From an uncultured Thiotrichaceae bacterium (lineage in GTDB: Bacteria > Pseudomonadota > Gammaproteobacteria > Thiotrichales > Thiotrichaceae), in assembly GCA_937925855.1 (NCBI GenBank), contig CALAMO010000012.1, positions 1 to 64,000 of the forward strand: a stretch of 64,000 bases of DNA, written 5' to 3'. Made by a program: the position numbers and the translations under genes. How positions within the stretch are numbered: position 1 is the first letter of the stretch; each line of letters starts with the position of its first letter. This document shows, one piece after another, positions 1 to 8,461 of the stretch. The notes beneath the pieces are model-generated. The model worked only from the letters and a program-made list of their open reading frames with translations, was not told where the DNA came from and did not search any database.

Positions 1-101
1 GTCATGGTACCACCTGATCCCATCCCGAACTCAGCAGTGAAACGTGGCATCGCCGATGGTAGTGTGGGGTCTCCCCATGTGAGAGTAGGTCAATGCCAGA
101 C
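1..101 (+). rRNA. rrf: 5S ribosomal RNA, 3' part
   Basis: The sequence reads as bacterial 5S rRNA from roughly its twentieth base. The CCGAACTCAGCAGTGAAACG block and the GATGGTAGTGTGGGGTCTCC block with the following GAGAGTAGG match 5S loops B to E and helix IV of gammaproteobacteria. The first 15 to 20 bases lie before the window. The exact 3' end is judged from the ATGCCAGAC closing helix and may be off by a few bases. It is the last gene of an rRNA operon, as no tRNA follows before the terminator. Confidence 0.95.
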
Positions 102-112
102 TCTCAAACAGA

Positions 113-159
113 AAGCCCGTTATCGAAATCCAATGTGATTATGATAGCGGGCTTTTTTT
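113..159 (+). terminator. rRNA operon terminator
   Basis: A stem of AAGCCCGTTATC and GATAGCGGGCTT (one G-T pair) is followed by a run of seven T. It lies directly after 5S rRNA, so it is the factor-independent terminator of the rRNA operon. Confidence 0.9.
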
Positions 160-188
160 ATGCGCGACAGGATAGTTTGTTGCTGGCC

Positions 189-230
189 ATAAAAGGCTAT
201 GAATTAACTGCTAAATCCATAGCCTTTTAT
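189..230 (-). terminator. Terminator of the lipoprotein gene
   Basis: ATAAAAGGCTATG and CATAGCCTTTTAT form a perfect 13-bp inverted repeat with a 16-base loop. It lies 26 bases beyond the stop of the minus-strand lipoprotein gene. The AAAA/TTTT ends make it usable on both strands, so it can also back up the rRNA terminator. Confidence 0.8.
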
Positions 231-255
231 GTTCTCTCTTTAAGTTTTTATCTCG

Positions 256-1089
256 TCAGGTATTGGACAACCAAGACCATAGAATCATGCTATAAGCAGC
301 GCCGAGCAGTAGTTCATGCTCTTGTGCAGATAAGCTATTGTCGAGCCAGATGGTATTCCAGGGTTCAATGGTTGAGACAGCAGCAATTTGCCTATTTGCT
401 TTGTAGATGCTGACCCCTTGAATTTCACCCGTAGCGTTTGAACCATTACCATCACTACTGGCAGGTCGTAACTGGTAAGCAATACCGCCCGAACTCAGTG
501 TTAATTCTGGAGTTGATGAGGCGTGTTTAACAACAGCGAGTTGCCAAAGGCGTTGATTTTGTTGGATGTTGCAATGCAAGATTGATCGAATCCATTCAAT
601 GCCTGGGTTTGACCCACTCCCGTCGCCAAACAAGGTGACGGTTAAACTACTGTTGGCCTCTCTTTCTAAATAGAAGCTGCCGGAGTTACAGTTTGAACGT
701 AGTTTCTGCCCAGACTGATTGGCTAGTTGGAAAGCAAATTGTTTGTGATCACTGATTTGGTATTGATGGTAGTCACCCCACCGGAGTTGAATCCCGTTCA
801 AATCAACATCCCACCAGGCATTTTGGACTCTTTCTAGTCCTTGATACTCTTTTGCTCCACTCGTTCTCCGGTTAATTTGGGTGTTATTTACCGCGTATTT
901 TCCAAGTTTTAGATTGTAAAACCGGCTGCTATAGCGGCTCACGGGTGGATTGACTTTTAGTTTTGTTGCATTCGTCAGAAAGCTTTGAGGCAAAGCAAGT
1001 GCATTCGGCGGCTCCCCAACAGAAGTGACCGTGCAGCCAGCCAGTGGCAGTGTTAGAAAAAATGATGCGGCATACAGCTTTAATTTCAT
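256..1089 (-). CDS. Hypothetical outer-membrane lipoprotein
   Basis: A 277-residue protein of unknown function. The first 19 residues are a lipoprotein signal peptide ending in the lipobox LAGC, so Cys19 should be lipidated. The following residues are not Asp, which favours sorting to the outer membrane. The mature part is rich in Asn, Ser and Gln, has no transmembrane segment, and contains one other Cys pair (around residues 134 and 173) that could form a disulfide. No enzymatic motif was recognised. It is transcribed alone, toward the rRNA operon, and ends before a strong terminator. It could be a periplasmic-face binding or structural lipoprotein; the function is open. Confidence 0.75.
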   Translation of the reverse strand: MKLKLYAASFFLTLPLAGCTVTSVGEPPNALALPQSFLTNATKLKVNPPVSRYSSRFYNLKLGKYAVNNTQINRRTSGAKEYQGLERVQNAWWDVDLNGIQLRWGDYHQYQISDHKQFAFQLANQSGQKLRSNCNSGSFYLEREANSSLTVTLFGDGSGSNPGIEWIRSILHCNIQQNQRLWQLAVVKHASSTPELTLSSGGIAYQLRPASSDGNGSNATGEIQGVSIYKANRQIAAVSTIEPWNTIWLDNSLSAQEHELLLGAAYSMILWSWLSNT

Positions 1090-1225
1090 TTGCTATTTAT
1101 CTCCATTAATTTGTTATCTGTTTGTTTGATAAGAACTTCGATTTCAAGTTCAAATTAATCTACTTTATTGCTGAGCGGATATGATATGTCGGCTCTCACC
1201 CATTGCCTACTATGACCTGACAAGC

Positions 1226-2155
1226 TCAAGGGTATGCGGGTGCATTGTCCGGCTGTGTCGTACGAAATAGTTTCAGCTGCCACATATATTGATCTTTATA
1301 CTGGTAGATTAATTGCTCAAAGCCCTGATTCATAAGCGTGGCAGCGTCTGGATGACTTTGCTGCCCAAACTCAGGCAATGCTGCACCAATCTCGATTTGA
1401 TACTTACCTGCCTGGCGATCAAAAAATGCCATAACTGGTAGACACTGCGCTCGACTCATTTTAGCAATCCGAGCGGGCGTATTGAGTGTAGCCTTAGGCG
1501 TGTTGAAGAAGGGCGCAAAGACCGAGTGTTTTGGGCCATGGTCTTCATCAGGGAGAAAAAATAGTAGCTTGCCCGGTCGGAGTGAACGTATCAGTTTCAC
1601 CATGCCTGCCTCACGCGCAATCACCTCCGAGACATCTTTCAGGCGACTGCGTGCAATCATCCAGTTGAATACGGGATTGCCAAACGGCTTATAGGAGCCA
1701 TAAGTGGTGTAATGCTGCCCGATAGCAAGCGGCGCAAATTCTAGCCAGACGGAGTGTCCCAGTAATAAAACAACGTTTTGACCATTCGCTATTGCAGTAT
1801 CAATATGTTCGCGCCCGTTGATGACGGTCTGTTTGTGCAGCCAGTTGCGGGAGCGAAAAAATAAAACACTGTAGTCCAGCAGAGCGCAGGCATAGTTTTC
1901 AAAAGTCTTCTGGGCAAGTAGGTTGTGTCGGGCTGCATCGAGTTCCGGAAAACATAGCCGTAGGTTAGTCAGCACCACGTTACGGCGCTTAGTGTTTTTC
2001 TGCAGCATGAGTTTGCCGAGGCGTTTGCCAAGTCCGTGCCGAATCTGCCACGGTGTCCAGGCAAGCAGGTATAGAGGAAGTAATACAAACCAACTTGCCC
2101 AGTGTTTTGGGTGCAGCAATTCAGTATGAAAATCAGTAGCAGAAGGAGGCTTCAC
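1226..2155 (-). CDS. lpxL: Lipid A biosynthesis lauroyl/myristoyl acyltransferase family protein
   Basis: A late acyltransferase of the LpxL/HtrB family, which adds a secondary acyl chain to Kdo2-lipid IVA at the inner face of the cytoplasmic membrane. The family's catalytic H-x4-D/E dyad is seen as GHSVWLE with His134 and Glu139. A hydrophobic anchor covers residues 21 to 34. The length of 309 residues is normal. The start is GTG, with a poor ribosome-binding site, and no better start is visible. It is the third gene of a minus-strand run hemH-cinA-lpxL, 15 bases after cinA. Which acyl chain and position it uses (LpxL or LpxM type) cannot be told from the sequence. Confidence 0.88.
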   Translation of the reverse strand: MKPPSATDFHTELLHPKHWASWFVLLPLYLLAWTPWQIRHGLGKRLGKLMLQKNTKRRNVVLTNLRLCFPELDAARHNLLAQKTFENYACALLDYSVLFFRSRNWLHKQTVINGREHIDTAIANGQNVVLLLGHSVWLEFAPLAIGQHYTTYGSYKPFGNPVFNWMIARSRLKDVSEVIAREAGMVKLIRSLRPGKLLFFLPDEDHGPKHSVFAPFFNTPKATLNTPARIAKMSRAQCLPVMAFFDRQAGKYQIEIGAALPEFGQQSHPDAATLMNQGFEQLIYQYKDQYMWQLKLFRTTQPDNAPAYP

Positions 2156-2170
2156 AATCTTTAGATACGA

Positions 2171-2944
2171 TTAAGCGTCGGCTGCTTCTGGCTTTGGAGT
2201 GCAGTCGATATTGCCCTCAGTCATGCGTTGAACGAACCATTCGGCTGCTTCAGCGACAGGTAACTGCTTGCCCTTGAGGCCAAAATCAATCTGCATACTG
2301 ATCGTTGTACTTGGTAGGCTGGAAAGACGTACCTTCGGGAAGGTTCTGAGTAGTTTTTCCATCATCGGAATGAGATCGCTCTCGCGCACACCTTTGAGAA
2401 TCCAGCGCTGTTCAACATTAGGCTCCGGGTCGAACAGGTGTGAGTAATAGGTATCAAGACTCCATTCTATCATCGGCCAGGACATCTTTGGAAAGCCTGG
2501 TACGAAGTGATGATTGTGCAGCTTATACCCGGCAATTTTATTTATTGGATTAGGAATAAGCGATGCACCATCCGGCAGCTCGGCCATGCGAATCCGCTGT
2601 GGATAAGCTTCTGCACCAAAATGTCCTTCTAATATCGCGACCAGCTGTGGGTGGCGTAGCAGCCTCACACCAGCAGCATCCGCTGAGCACTGTCGGGTCA
2701 GGTCGTCAGGTGTAGCGCCAATGCCGCCGAAACTAAAGACAATGTCATTGGTGCTCATAGTTTCTTTAAAGGTTTGTATGAGTAGCGGATATTCGTCACC
2801 AATCATGCGTACCCAGGCTAGCGGTAGGCCGCGCTGTTGCAAGATCTCAATAGTTTTAGCCATGTGTTTATCCTGGCGAGATCCATTCAGTAATTCATCG
2901 CCGATCAAGACTAGCCCGACTCTTGCATTAGCTTGCATGCTCAT
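2171..2944 (-). CDS. CinA-type molybdopterin-binding domain protein
   Basis: A 257-residue member of the competence/damage-inducible protein A family (COG1058), with the molybdopterin-binding fold near its N-terminus: VGLVLIGDELLNGSRQDKH at residues 9 to 27, and the FSFGGIGATPDDLT loop near residue 72. The C-terminal nicotinamide-nucleotide amidase domain of full-length CinA is missing, so this is the short form. Some relatives hydrolyse NAD precursors or ADP-ribose, but the reaction here is not known. The start overlaps the hemH stop in ATGA, which implies translational coupling. A second ATG two codons on is possible. Confidence 0.82.
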   Translation of the reverse strand: MSMQANARVGLVLIGDELLNGSRQDKHMAKTIEILQQRGLPLAWVRMIGDEYPLLIQTFKETMSTNDIVFSFGGIGATPDDLTRQCSADAAGVRLLRHPQLVAILEGHFGAEAYPQRIRMAELPDGASLIPNPINKIAGYKLHNHHFVPGFPKMSWPMIEWSLDTYYSHLFDPEPNVEQRWILKGVRESDLIPMMEKLLRTFPKVRLSSLPSTTISMQIDFGLKGKQLPVAEAAEWFVQRMTEGNIDCTPKPEAADA

Positions 2945-4053
2945 TGTTTTGCTCCGGCTTTTTTGGCTTCAGTCTGACTGATTTTGGCCTGATGCTGGCA
3001 AGTTTGCGTGTTCCAGTCCTCCGAGGTTTCTGGCCAACCCTGTGTGTGCAATTGAATAACATCTGCCAGCACCTGTATGTGTTGTGCACTATTATTAAGT
3101 GCCGGGATGTATTGATAGTTTTCACCCCCAGCTTCAAGAAAGTATTCGCGGTTTTCTTCCTGAATTTCTTCCAGTGTCTCCAAGCAGTCCGCAGAAAAGC
3201 CAGGGCAGATGACATCAACATTCTTTACGCCTGTCGCGGGTAGTTCCTGCAACGTTTTGTCTGTGTAGGGCTGTAGCCATTCCGCTTTGCCAAAGCGTGA
3301 TTGAAAGGTGACTTTGTACTGTTCTGGTTTGAGTGCCAGCGCTTCCCCTAATAGGCGTGCCGTCTTCAGGCACTCACAAAAATAGGGGTCTCCCAAATTA
3401 TGATTGCGCTTTGGAATGCCGTGAAAAGACATGATTAATAGCTCATGAGGGGTATGCTCTGCCCAGTGTTTGCGCACACTGTCGGCCAGCGCATTAATGT
3501 AGCTTGGGTGATCATGATAATGATTCACCTGACGTAACTCAGGTGTCCAGCGCCAGCGGCTAAGCTCTTTATAAACCGCATCAAAGGTTGTTGCGGTGGT
3601 GGCCGCACAGTATTGGGGATAGAGCGGAAAAACCAACAGACGTTGCATGCCATCCTGTTTCATTTTACGCAGAGTATCTGGAATGGAGGGGGTGCCATAG
3701 CGCATCGCTAATGCCACTTTCACTGGCCCCTGAAAGCGAATCGACATTTCCTGTTGGAGTGCAGCACATTGCTGCTTAGCAATGGCTAAGAGAGGAGAGC
3801 CATCCTCGCGCCAAACGGTCGCGTATTTTTTTGCACTTTCAGCGGGGCGCTTATTCAGAATGATCCCATATAAAATTGGATACCAGACCAGACGGGGTAT
3901 TTCAACCAGACGTGGATCAGAGAGAAATTCACGTAGATAGCGGCGTAGTGAGCGCGCGTCTGGTGCATCTGGCGTGCCCAGATTTACCAATAAAATACCC
4001 GTGTTGGCAGCCTTGCCGTGGAAATAATCTTTTTCATTGCGGAAACGAGCCAT
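2941..4053 (-). CDS. hemH: Ferrochelatase
   Basis: Ferrochelatase inserts Fe2+ into protoporphyrin IX, the last step of protoheme synthesis. The N-terminal GILLVNLGTPDAP, the metal-site FHGIPKRN with His211, and the C-terminal CPGFSADCLETLEEI with its conserved acidic residues are all present. The 370 residues are slightly more than in E. coli because of an extra Lys- and Gln-rich tail. It is the first gene of the hemH-cinA-lpxL run. The space upstream is shared with the divergent phosphatase gene at 4353. Only the last heme step is in this window. Confidence 0.96.
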   Translation of the reverse strand: MARFRNEKDYFHGKAANTGILLVNLGTPDAPDARSLRRYLREFLSDPRLVEIPRLVWYPILYGIILNKRPAESAKKYATVWREDGSPLLAIAKQQCAALQQEMSIRFQGPVKVALAMRYGTPSIPDTLRKMKQDGMQRLLVFPLYPQYCAATTATTFDAVYKELSRWRWTPELRQVNHYHDHPSYINALADSVRKHWAEHTPHELLIMSFHGIPKRNHNLGDPYFCECLKTARLLGEALALKPEQYKVTFQSRFGKAEWLQPYTDKTLQELPATGVKNVDVICPGFSADCLETLEEIQEENREYFLEAGGENYQYIPALNNSAQHIQVLADVIQLHTQGWPETSEDWNTQTCQHQAKISQTEAKKAGAKQ

Positions 4054-4352
4054 AAACTGTCTTTTCTTCTACTCCGATTCAAGTGGTTGCCAGCATAAAC
4101 CCGGCACTCAAATTAATAAACAAGCGTTACGGATTGTGCGGTCAAAATAAGCGAATTTGTTTGGATTGGTGGCGATGAGTCTACCTGTTATGCGTTTTTT
4201 TGGCACTTTAGGCTTAAGTGAGGTCGATAATTGTTTGGATCAGTTTAAGCCTGCCTGTAAAACTTACTTTAACATGCTACTTAGCAGAAGTAGTTTATTG
4301 TCGGCGCAAAGGGCTTCTATAATAGCGTGAACTGAATTGAGTTGAATACCTT
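4054..4352. other. Divergent intergenic region between hemH and the phosphatase gene
   Basis: About 300 bases without a gene. It must hold promoters for both directions. One clear -10 box for the plus strand is listed separately. An inverted repeat of AGGCTTAA (about 4211) and TTTAAGCCT (about 4246) could form a hairpin, but it has no T-run and no assigned role. No ORF with coding character was seen. Confidence 0.6.
4318..4323 (+). promoter_or_regulatory. Probable sigma-70 -10 box
   Basis: A perfect TATAAT lies 29 bases before the start codon of the phosphatase gene. The -35 region is weak: TTGTCG at 4298 is only 14 bases away, and no better hexamer sits at 17. The -10 is therefore well supported and the -35 is not. 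Confidence 0.5.
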
Positions 4353-5171
4353 ATGAGCTTGCCAGACCTTGAGATACTTGTCGGTGCGATCCGTCGGATT
4401 GCTAAAGAAGAGATTTTACCGCGTTTTGAAAAAGTGGGTTTTGAAGTTAAGGGCGATGGCAGTCTAGTGACAGAGGCTGATTTAGTGACTAATCAGCGTA
4501 TCCAGACTTTTCTTCAGCACCATTGGCCAAACATTGCGTTTTTAAGCGAAGAAATGACGACCGCTGAACAGGAGCGAATGCTGCACCAGCCTGGCGCCTT
4601 ATGGTGTTTGGATCCATTGGATGGAACCAGCAATTTTGCTGCGGGCTTTCCACTGTTCGCAGTATCGTTGGCCTTATTTAAAAACGGCGAAGTTGTCCTG
4701 GCACTGACTTATGACCCGGTGCGTGATGAAGCCTTTACTGCGGAAAAAGGTAAGGGTGCTTGGCTGAACGGAAAACCGCTGCGCTGCCAAACTAGTGGCT
4801 TTCCGCTGAATAATGCGGTGGCGATGGTTGATTTTAAGCGCTTGCACCCAGAAATACGCCAAGTCTTAGTCAGCAATGCACCGTTTGGTTCGCAGCGCAA
4901 TATTGGTACCTGTGCGTTGGAATGGGCGTGGATGACGGCAAATCGCGGTCAGCTTTATTTGCATGGCTCCATGAAGCTCTGGGATTTAGCCGCGGGGACT
5001 TTGCTATTGTCGGAGGCGGGTGGGTACGCTTGCACGCTAGAGGGTGAATCGGTGTTTCGTCTGAGCATGCAGACACGCTCCGTTGTCGCCTCATGTGATA
5101 AAGCGCTGTTTGACAGATGGTTCAGCTATTTGCAGGCGATTCCACGGGACTCGACACGTACGGGTAGTTAA
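4353..5171 (+). CDS. Inositol monophosphatase family protein
   Basis: A metal-dependent phosphatase of the IMPase/FBPase superfamily. The signature pieces are Glu66/Glu67 in LSEEM, the metal-binding WCLDPLDGTSNF (Asp87, Asp90) and the C-terminal WDLAAGTLLLSEAGG near residue 209. Substrates in this family include inositol phosphates, histidinol phosphate, fructose bisphosphate and 3'-phosphoadenosine-5'-phosphate, and the sequence does not decide between them. At 272 residues it is of normal length. Its 3' end overlaps the convergent YgjP-type gene by 50 bases, so the last 16 codons are also read antisense. It is transcribed alone. Confidence 0.85.
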   Translation: MSLPDLEILVGAIRRIAKEEILPRFEKVGFEVKGDGSLVTEADLVTNQRIQTFLQHHWPNIAFLSEEMTTAEQERMLHQPGALWCLDPLDGTSNFAAGFPLFAVSLALFKNGEVVLALTYDPVRDEAFTAEKGKGAWLNGKPLRCQTSGFPLNNAVAMVDFKRLHPEIRQVLVSNAPFGSQRNIGTCALEWAWMTANRGQLYLHGSMKLWDLAAGTLLLSEAGGYACTLEGESVFRLSMQTRSVVASCDKALFDRWFSYLQAIPRDSTRTGS

Positions 5172-5904
5172 CCCAGGGAGGTAGCATTCGTGTGGCCTCT
5201 TTCATTTCAGTGTGTATGGTTTGGTAGTCAGGCATGAATTGTGCGACTAAGGCCCAGAAACGGTTGGAGTGATTTAATTCCACCGTATGACACAGTTCAT
5301 GTAGCACCGTATAGCGCGCCCAGCGCTCAGGCATTAGCGCAAGTTTATAATTTAGGTTGATGTTGCCCTTGCTGGAGCAACTGCCCCAGCGCGTGCGCTG
5401 TGCTTTAATGCGGTAGTGGTTGTATTTTAGGCCAGTGGCTTCCGCCGTGTGTGCTAATAACTGTCCTAGTGGGAGGCGAGCATATCGCTGGAACCATTGC
5501 TGCAATACCTGAATGCAGAGTTCCGTATTATCGGTCATACCGCTTAGGGTTAGTGAATTGTTGCCGTTGTAATTCGCAGTGACCTGGTAGTCAGAAGCGG
5601 GCAGATAGTGTATCTGTAGGGTTTGTTGCAGCAGCGGAATGTCTATCTGCTGCGGGCGTTCCAGTGGGGTGTTTTGTTCGCCTGTCAGTGGGTGAGCGTT
5701 GCTACGATCAAGGTTGCGAATAATCCAGTTTTGTTGGCTATGAACCCAATCTTTGAGCGTGTGTTCACATATGCTTGCGGGCTGTGTCACAACTAGGCCT
5801 TTGCTGGCGGAAAACGTCAGGCGCATAAACTTAGCTCGCTTTGATAAGCGAATTTGGTAGTACAATGTGCGTCCATCTGTAAGCGTCAGGGCGGTCGTTT
5901 TCAT
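5122..5904 (-). CDS. YgjP-type zinc metallopeptidase (M48-like, DUF45)
   Basis: A predicted soluble zinc-dependent hydrolase of the YgjP/DUF45 family. The zinc motif HELCH is at residues 202 to 206, with a third ligand candidate His212 (HELCH-x5-H). Before it lies the family block RTRWGSCSSKGNINLNY at 171. The 260 residues match the usual 230 to 260. Substrate unknown; in other bacteria the gene has been seen beside restriction systems, but there is none here. The end overlaps the phosphatase gene. Thirteen bases upstream of its start ends an open stretch that looks like a truncated gene. Confidence 0.85.
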   Translation of the reverse strand: MKTTALTLTDGRTLYYQIRLSKRAKFMRLTFSASKGLVVTQPASICEHTLKDWVHSQQNWIIRNLDRSNAHPLTGEQNTPLERPQQIDIPLLQQTLQIHYLPASDYQVTANYNGNNSLTLSGMTDNTELCIQVLQQWFQRYARLPLGQLLAHTAEATGLKYNHYRIKAQRTRWGSCSSKGNINLNYKLALMPERWARYTVLHELCHTVELNHSNRFWALVAQFMPDYQTIHTEMKEATRMLPPWVNYPYVSSPVESPANS

Positions 5905-5916
5905 GTGGCAAACGTA

Positions 5917-6060
5917 TCAGAAGCTCCGGGCGGCTTCAATATAGGTGTCGGGTGGCTGGCAATATTTGAAAAAGGTGGCGGCAGCCGTGTCGGTGCCGAA
6001 GATGCGCGGTAATTTCAAACCAAGGCCGATATAAGCATGACGCTTTGGCGTATCGTAGTG
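5917..6060 (-). pseudogene. Probable 3' remnant of an unknown gene
   Basis: An open frame of 47 codons plus TGA with protein-like composition (it includes RHAYIGLGLKLPRIFGTD and KYCQPPDTYIEAARSF). An in-frame TGA stands directly before it and no ATG, GTG or usable start with a ribosome-binding site lies inside. The stop is 13 bases before the ATG of the YgjP-type gene, the spacing of an operon. The simplest reading is the tail of a former upstream gene whose 5' part was lost when argS came to lie here. The protein family was not recognised. Confidence 0.4.
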
Positions 6061-6099
6061 TCAAAGTTGCTGACTTGTATGCCTGGGGGGGATTCAGGT

Positions 6100-6105
6100 T
6101 ACAAT
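6100..6105 (+). promoter_or_regulatory. Possible -10 box of argS
   Basis: TACAAT (one mismatch to TATAAT) lies 38 bases before argS. The nearest -35 candidate, TTGTAT at 6075, is 19 bases away and poor. This is a modest promoter call. Confidence 0.35.
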
Positions 6106-6142
6106 GCGCGGCCTGAAAACCTTAAACGTATAAGCTCATACT

Positions 6143-7879
6143 ATGAATATTCGTGTTTCGCTTGATAATCGTATCACTGCTGCTTTACAGCTGGCAGGTG
6201 CCCCGGAAGATGTGACGGCTATTGTCAGGCCATCGACGCGCCCGGAATTTGGTGACTATCAGTCTAATGGCGTGATGGCGGCAGCTAAGCAGCTAGCGAT
6301 GAACCCGCGTGAACTGGCGACTAAGGTATTGGCTGTATTGGATTTAACCGATCTGGCAGAAAAAATTGAAATCGCTGGGCCAGGTTTTCTCAATATTCAC
6401 CTGAAAAACGAGTGGCTGGCAGCTACCTGCCAGCAGGCATTGGGTAATGAGCGTGTGGGTATTGCGTTAAGTGAGCCGCAGCAAACTGTTGTGGTGGACT
6501 ACTCGGCACCGAATTTGGCGAAGGAGATGCATGTTGGACATCTGCGTTCCACGATTATTGGTGATGCGGTGGTGCGCGTTTTGGAATTTCAGGGTCACCA
6601 CGTCATTCGCCAAAATCATGTCGGTGATTGGGGGACACAATTTGGCATGCTGCTGGCCCATATGGCTGACCTGGAAGTGCAGGGCGGTGAGATTTCAATG
6701 CAGCTGGCTGATCTGGAAAGTTTTTACCGCGAGGCGAAAAAACGCTTTGACAATGAGACGGGCTTTGCCGAACGGGCGCGTGACTATGTTGTGAAATTGC
6801 AAGGAGGGGATGCGGAATGTCGTGTGCTGTGGCAACAGTTTATTGATATTTCGCTGCATCATTGCCAGCAGGCTTATGACAAGCTGGGCGTTTCCCTGAA
6901 GCGGGAACATGTGATGCCAGAGAGTGCTTATAACGCGGATCTGGCGCATGTAATTGCAGATCTGCAGGTGCAAGGATTGCTGACTGAAGATAAAGGTGCG
7001 CAATGTGCCTTCATGGATGAATTTAAGAATAAAGACGGCAGCATTACGCCTATTATCTTAAAAAAGTCTGACGGGGGTTATCTGTATGCAACGACGGATA
7101 TGGCTGCGCTGCGCCACCGTAATAACACGCTAAAAGCTAATCGTGCCCTGTATTTTGTCGATGTGCGGCAGGGGCTGCATTTCCGTCAGGTATTTACGCT
7201 GGGGCGTAAGGCGGGCTTTATTAATGAGAGTGCTGTGTATGAGCATATGGCGTTTGGTAATATGCTGGGTGAGAATGGTAAACCGTTTCAGACGCGCACG
7301 GGCGGCACGGTCAAACTGGCGGATTTACTGGATGAGGCGGTGGAGCGGGCGTTTGTGTTGGTGACGGCAAAGAACCCCGATTTAACGGAGGCGGAGCGGC
7401 GCGCGATTGCACAGAAGGTTGGGATAGGTGCGATTAAGTATGCGGACTTATCTAAGAATCGCACTTCGGACTATATCTTCAGCTGGGACGCTATGCTGAG
7501 CTTTGAAGGCAATACGGCACCCTATCTACAATATGCTTATGCGCGTATCCAGAGTATTTTCCGTAAAGCGAATTACCGAAGTGATGACAGTTGCGTTATC
7601 AAGCTGAATGTGGCGGCAGAGCGCACTCTGGCGATGAAGCTGTTGCAGTTCGCTGAGATTATCGATAGCACTGCCCAAGATGGGATGCCGAATCAGCTGT
7701 GCAATTTTCTGTATGAGCTGGCTGGGAGTTTTATGAGTTTCTATGAGGCTTGTCCAATTTTGAAAGCCGGTGTTGAACCTAGTGTTCGTGATAGCCGTTT
7801 ACAGCTGGCTGATTTGACAGCGCAAACCTTAAAGACGGGTTTGGATTTGCTGGGGATTGAGGTCTTGGAGCGCATGTAG
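6143..7879 (+). CDS. argS: Arginyl-tRNA synthetase
   Basis: Class I aminoacyl-tRNA synthetase charging tRNA-Arg. The N-terminal Add-1 domain is followed by the HIGH-type motif HVGH at residues 130 to 133 within APNLAKEMHVGHLRST. The C-terminal anticodon-binding DALR domain includes NTAPYLQYAYARIQSI. As in most ArgRS a canonical KMSKS is absent, which is normal for the family. The 578 residues agree with E. coli. In many gammaproteobacteria argS is followed by a SPOR-domain gene and hslVU; here a DsrE-family gene and cobS follow. Confidence 0.97.
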   Translation: MNIRVSLDNRITAALQLAGAPEDVTAIVRPSTRPEFGDYQSNGVMAAAKQLAMNPRELATKVLAVLDLTDLAEKIEIAGPGFLNIHLKNEWLAATCQQALGNERVGIALSEPQQTVVVDYSAPNLAKEMHVGHLRSTIIGDAVVRVLEFQGHHVIRQNHVGDWGTQFGMLLAHMADLEVQGGEISMQLADLESFYREAKKRFDNETGFAERARDYVVKLQGGDAECRVLWQQFIDISLHHCQQAYDKLGVSLKREHVMPESAYNADLAHVIADLQVQGLLTEDKGAQCAFMDEFKNKDGSITPIILKKSDGGYLYATTDMAALRHRNNTLKANRALYFVDVRQGLHFRQVFTLGRKAGFINESAVYEHMAFGNMLGENGKPFQTRTGGTVKLADLLDEAVERAFVLVTAKNPDLTEAERRAIAQKVGIGAIKYADLSKNRTSDYIFSWDAMLSFEGNTAPYLQYAYARIQSIFRKANYRSDDSCVIKLNVAAERTLAMKLLQFAEIIDSTAQDGMPNQLCNFLYELAGSFMSFYEACPILKAGVEPSVRDSRLQLADLTAQTLKTGLDLLGIEVLERM

Positions 7880-7954
7880 TTTTCCAGACAGTCGCGGCAT
7901 CTAATAACGCAGGGATTGCGTAGCAATACGCATGAGTTTAAACAGGAGATGAAG

Positions 7955-8461
7955 ATGCAGCACGTTAAAAATAATTGTAAATTGAATGGTCTGGGAACAC
8001 TCTTTTTATCTGGCCTAGTATGGCTACTAGCAGGCATATTTTCTATGAGTGTGGCGAGCGAGGCCGAGGTAGCACAAATCCTACAGCAGGAAACTGCCCC
8101 CACAGGCGTTGTGTTTGAGGTGGTCGCGGGTGATGAGGCTTATTTAAAAACGGCGCTGGATAAATTTCAGATCTATCAGCAGCAGCTCAAGGCTAAATTT
8201 CCTGACATTCGTTTGGCGATTGTGAGCCATGGCAGCGAACAATTTGCGCTGACCACGGCGAACCAGGAAAAACACGCCGAGTCACACCGCTTGGTGCAGC
8301 GTATTATTGCTGAAGATGTGCCCGTGGCGGTGTGTGGTGGACATGCTAAGTGGCGCGGTCTTAGTGCTGAAGATTTCCCCGATTATGTCGAGGTCGCGGC
8401 ATCTGGGCCCGCGCAGATTCGTGATTATCAGGCATTGGGGTACCTGTTGGTGATTCTTTGA
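7955..8461 (+). CDS. Exported DsrE-family protein
   Basis: A small DsrE/DsrF-like protein of 168 residues. The start at 7955 is chosen because AGGAG at 7944-7948 stands six bases before it; upstream in-frame starts lack such a site. Residues about 12 to 32 are hydrophobic and act as a signal peptide or anchor, so the domain should be periplasmic. The mature part has the alternating beta-alpha pattern of DsrE folds, with a conserved-type Cys in VPVAVCGGHAKWRG. DsrE proteins often relay sulfur or persulfide, but with this export signal the role is uncertain. It overlaps the start of cobS. Confidence 0.7.
   Translation: MQHVKNNCKLNGLGTLFLSGLVWLLAGIFSMSVASEAEVAQILQQETAPTGVVFEVVAGDEAYLKTALDKFQIYQQQLKAKFPDIRLAIVSHGSEQFALTTANQEKHAESHRLVQRIIAEDVPVAVCGGHAKWRGLSAEDFPDYVEVAASGPAQIRDYQALGYLLVIL

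Noticed and set aside
93-413. Plus-strand ORF starting in the 5S rRNA
   Set aside because: It runs through the rRNA terminator and antisense into the lipoprotein gene.
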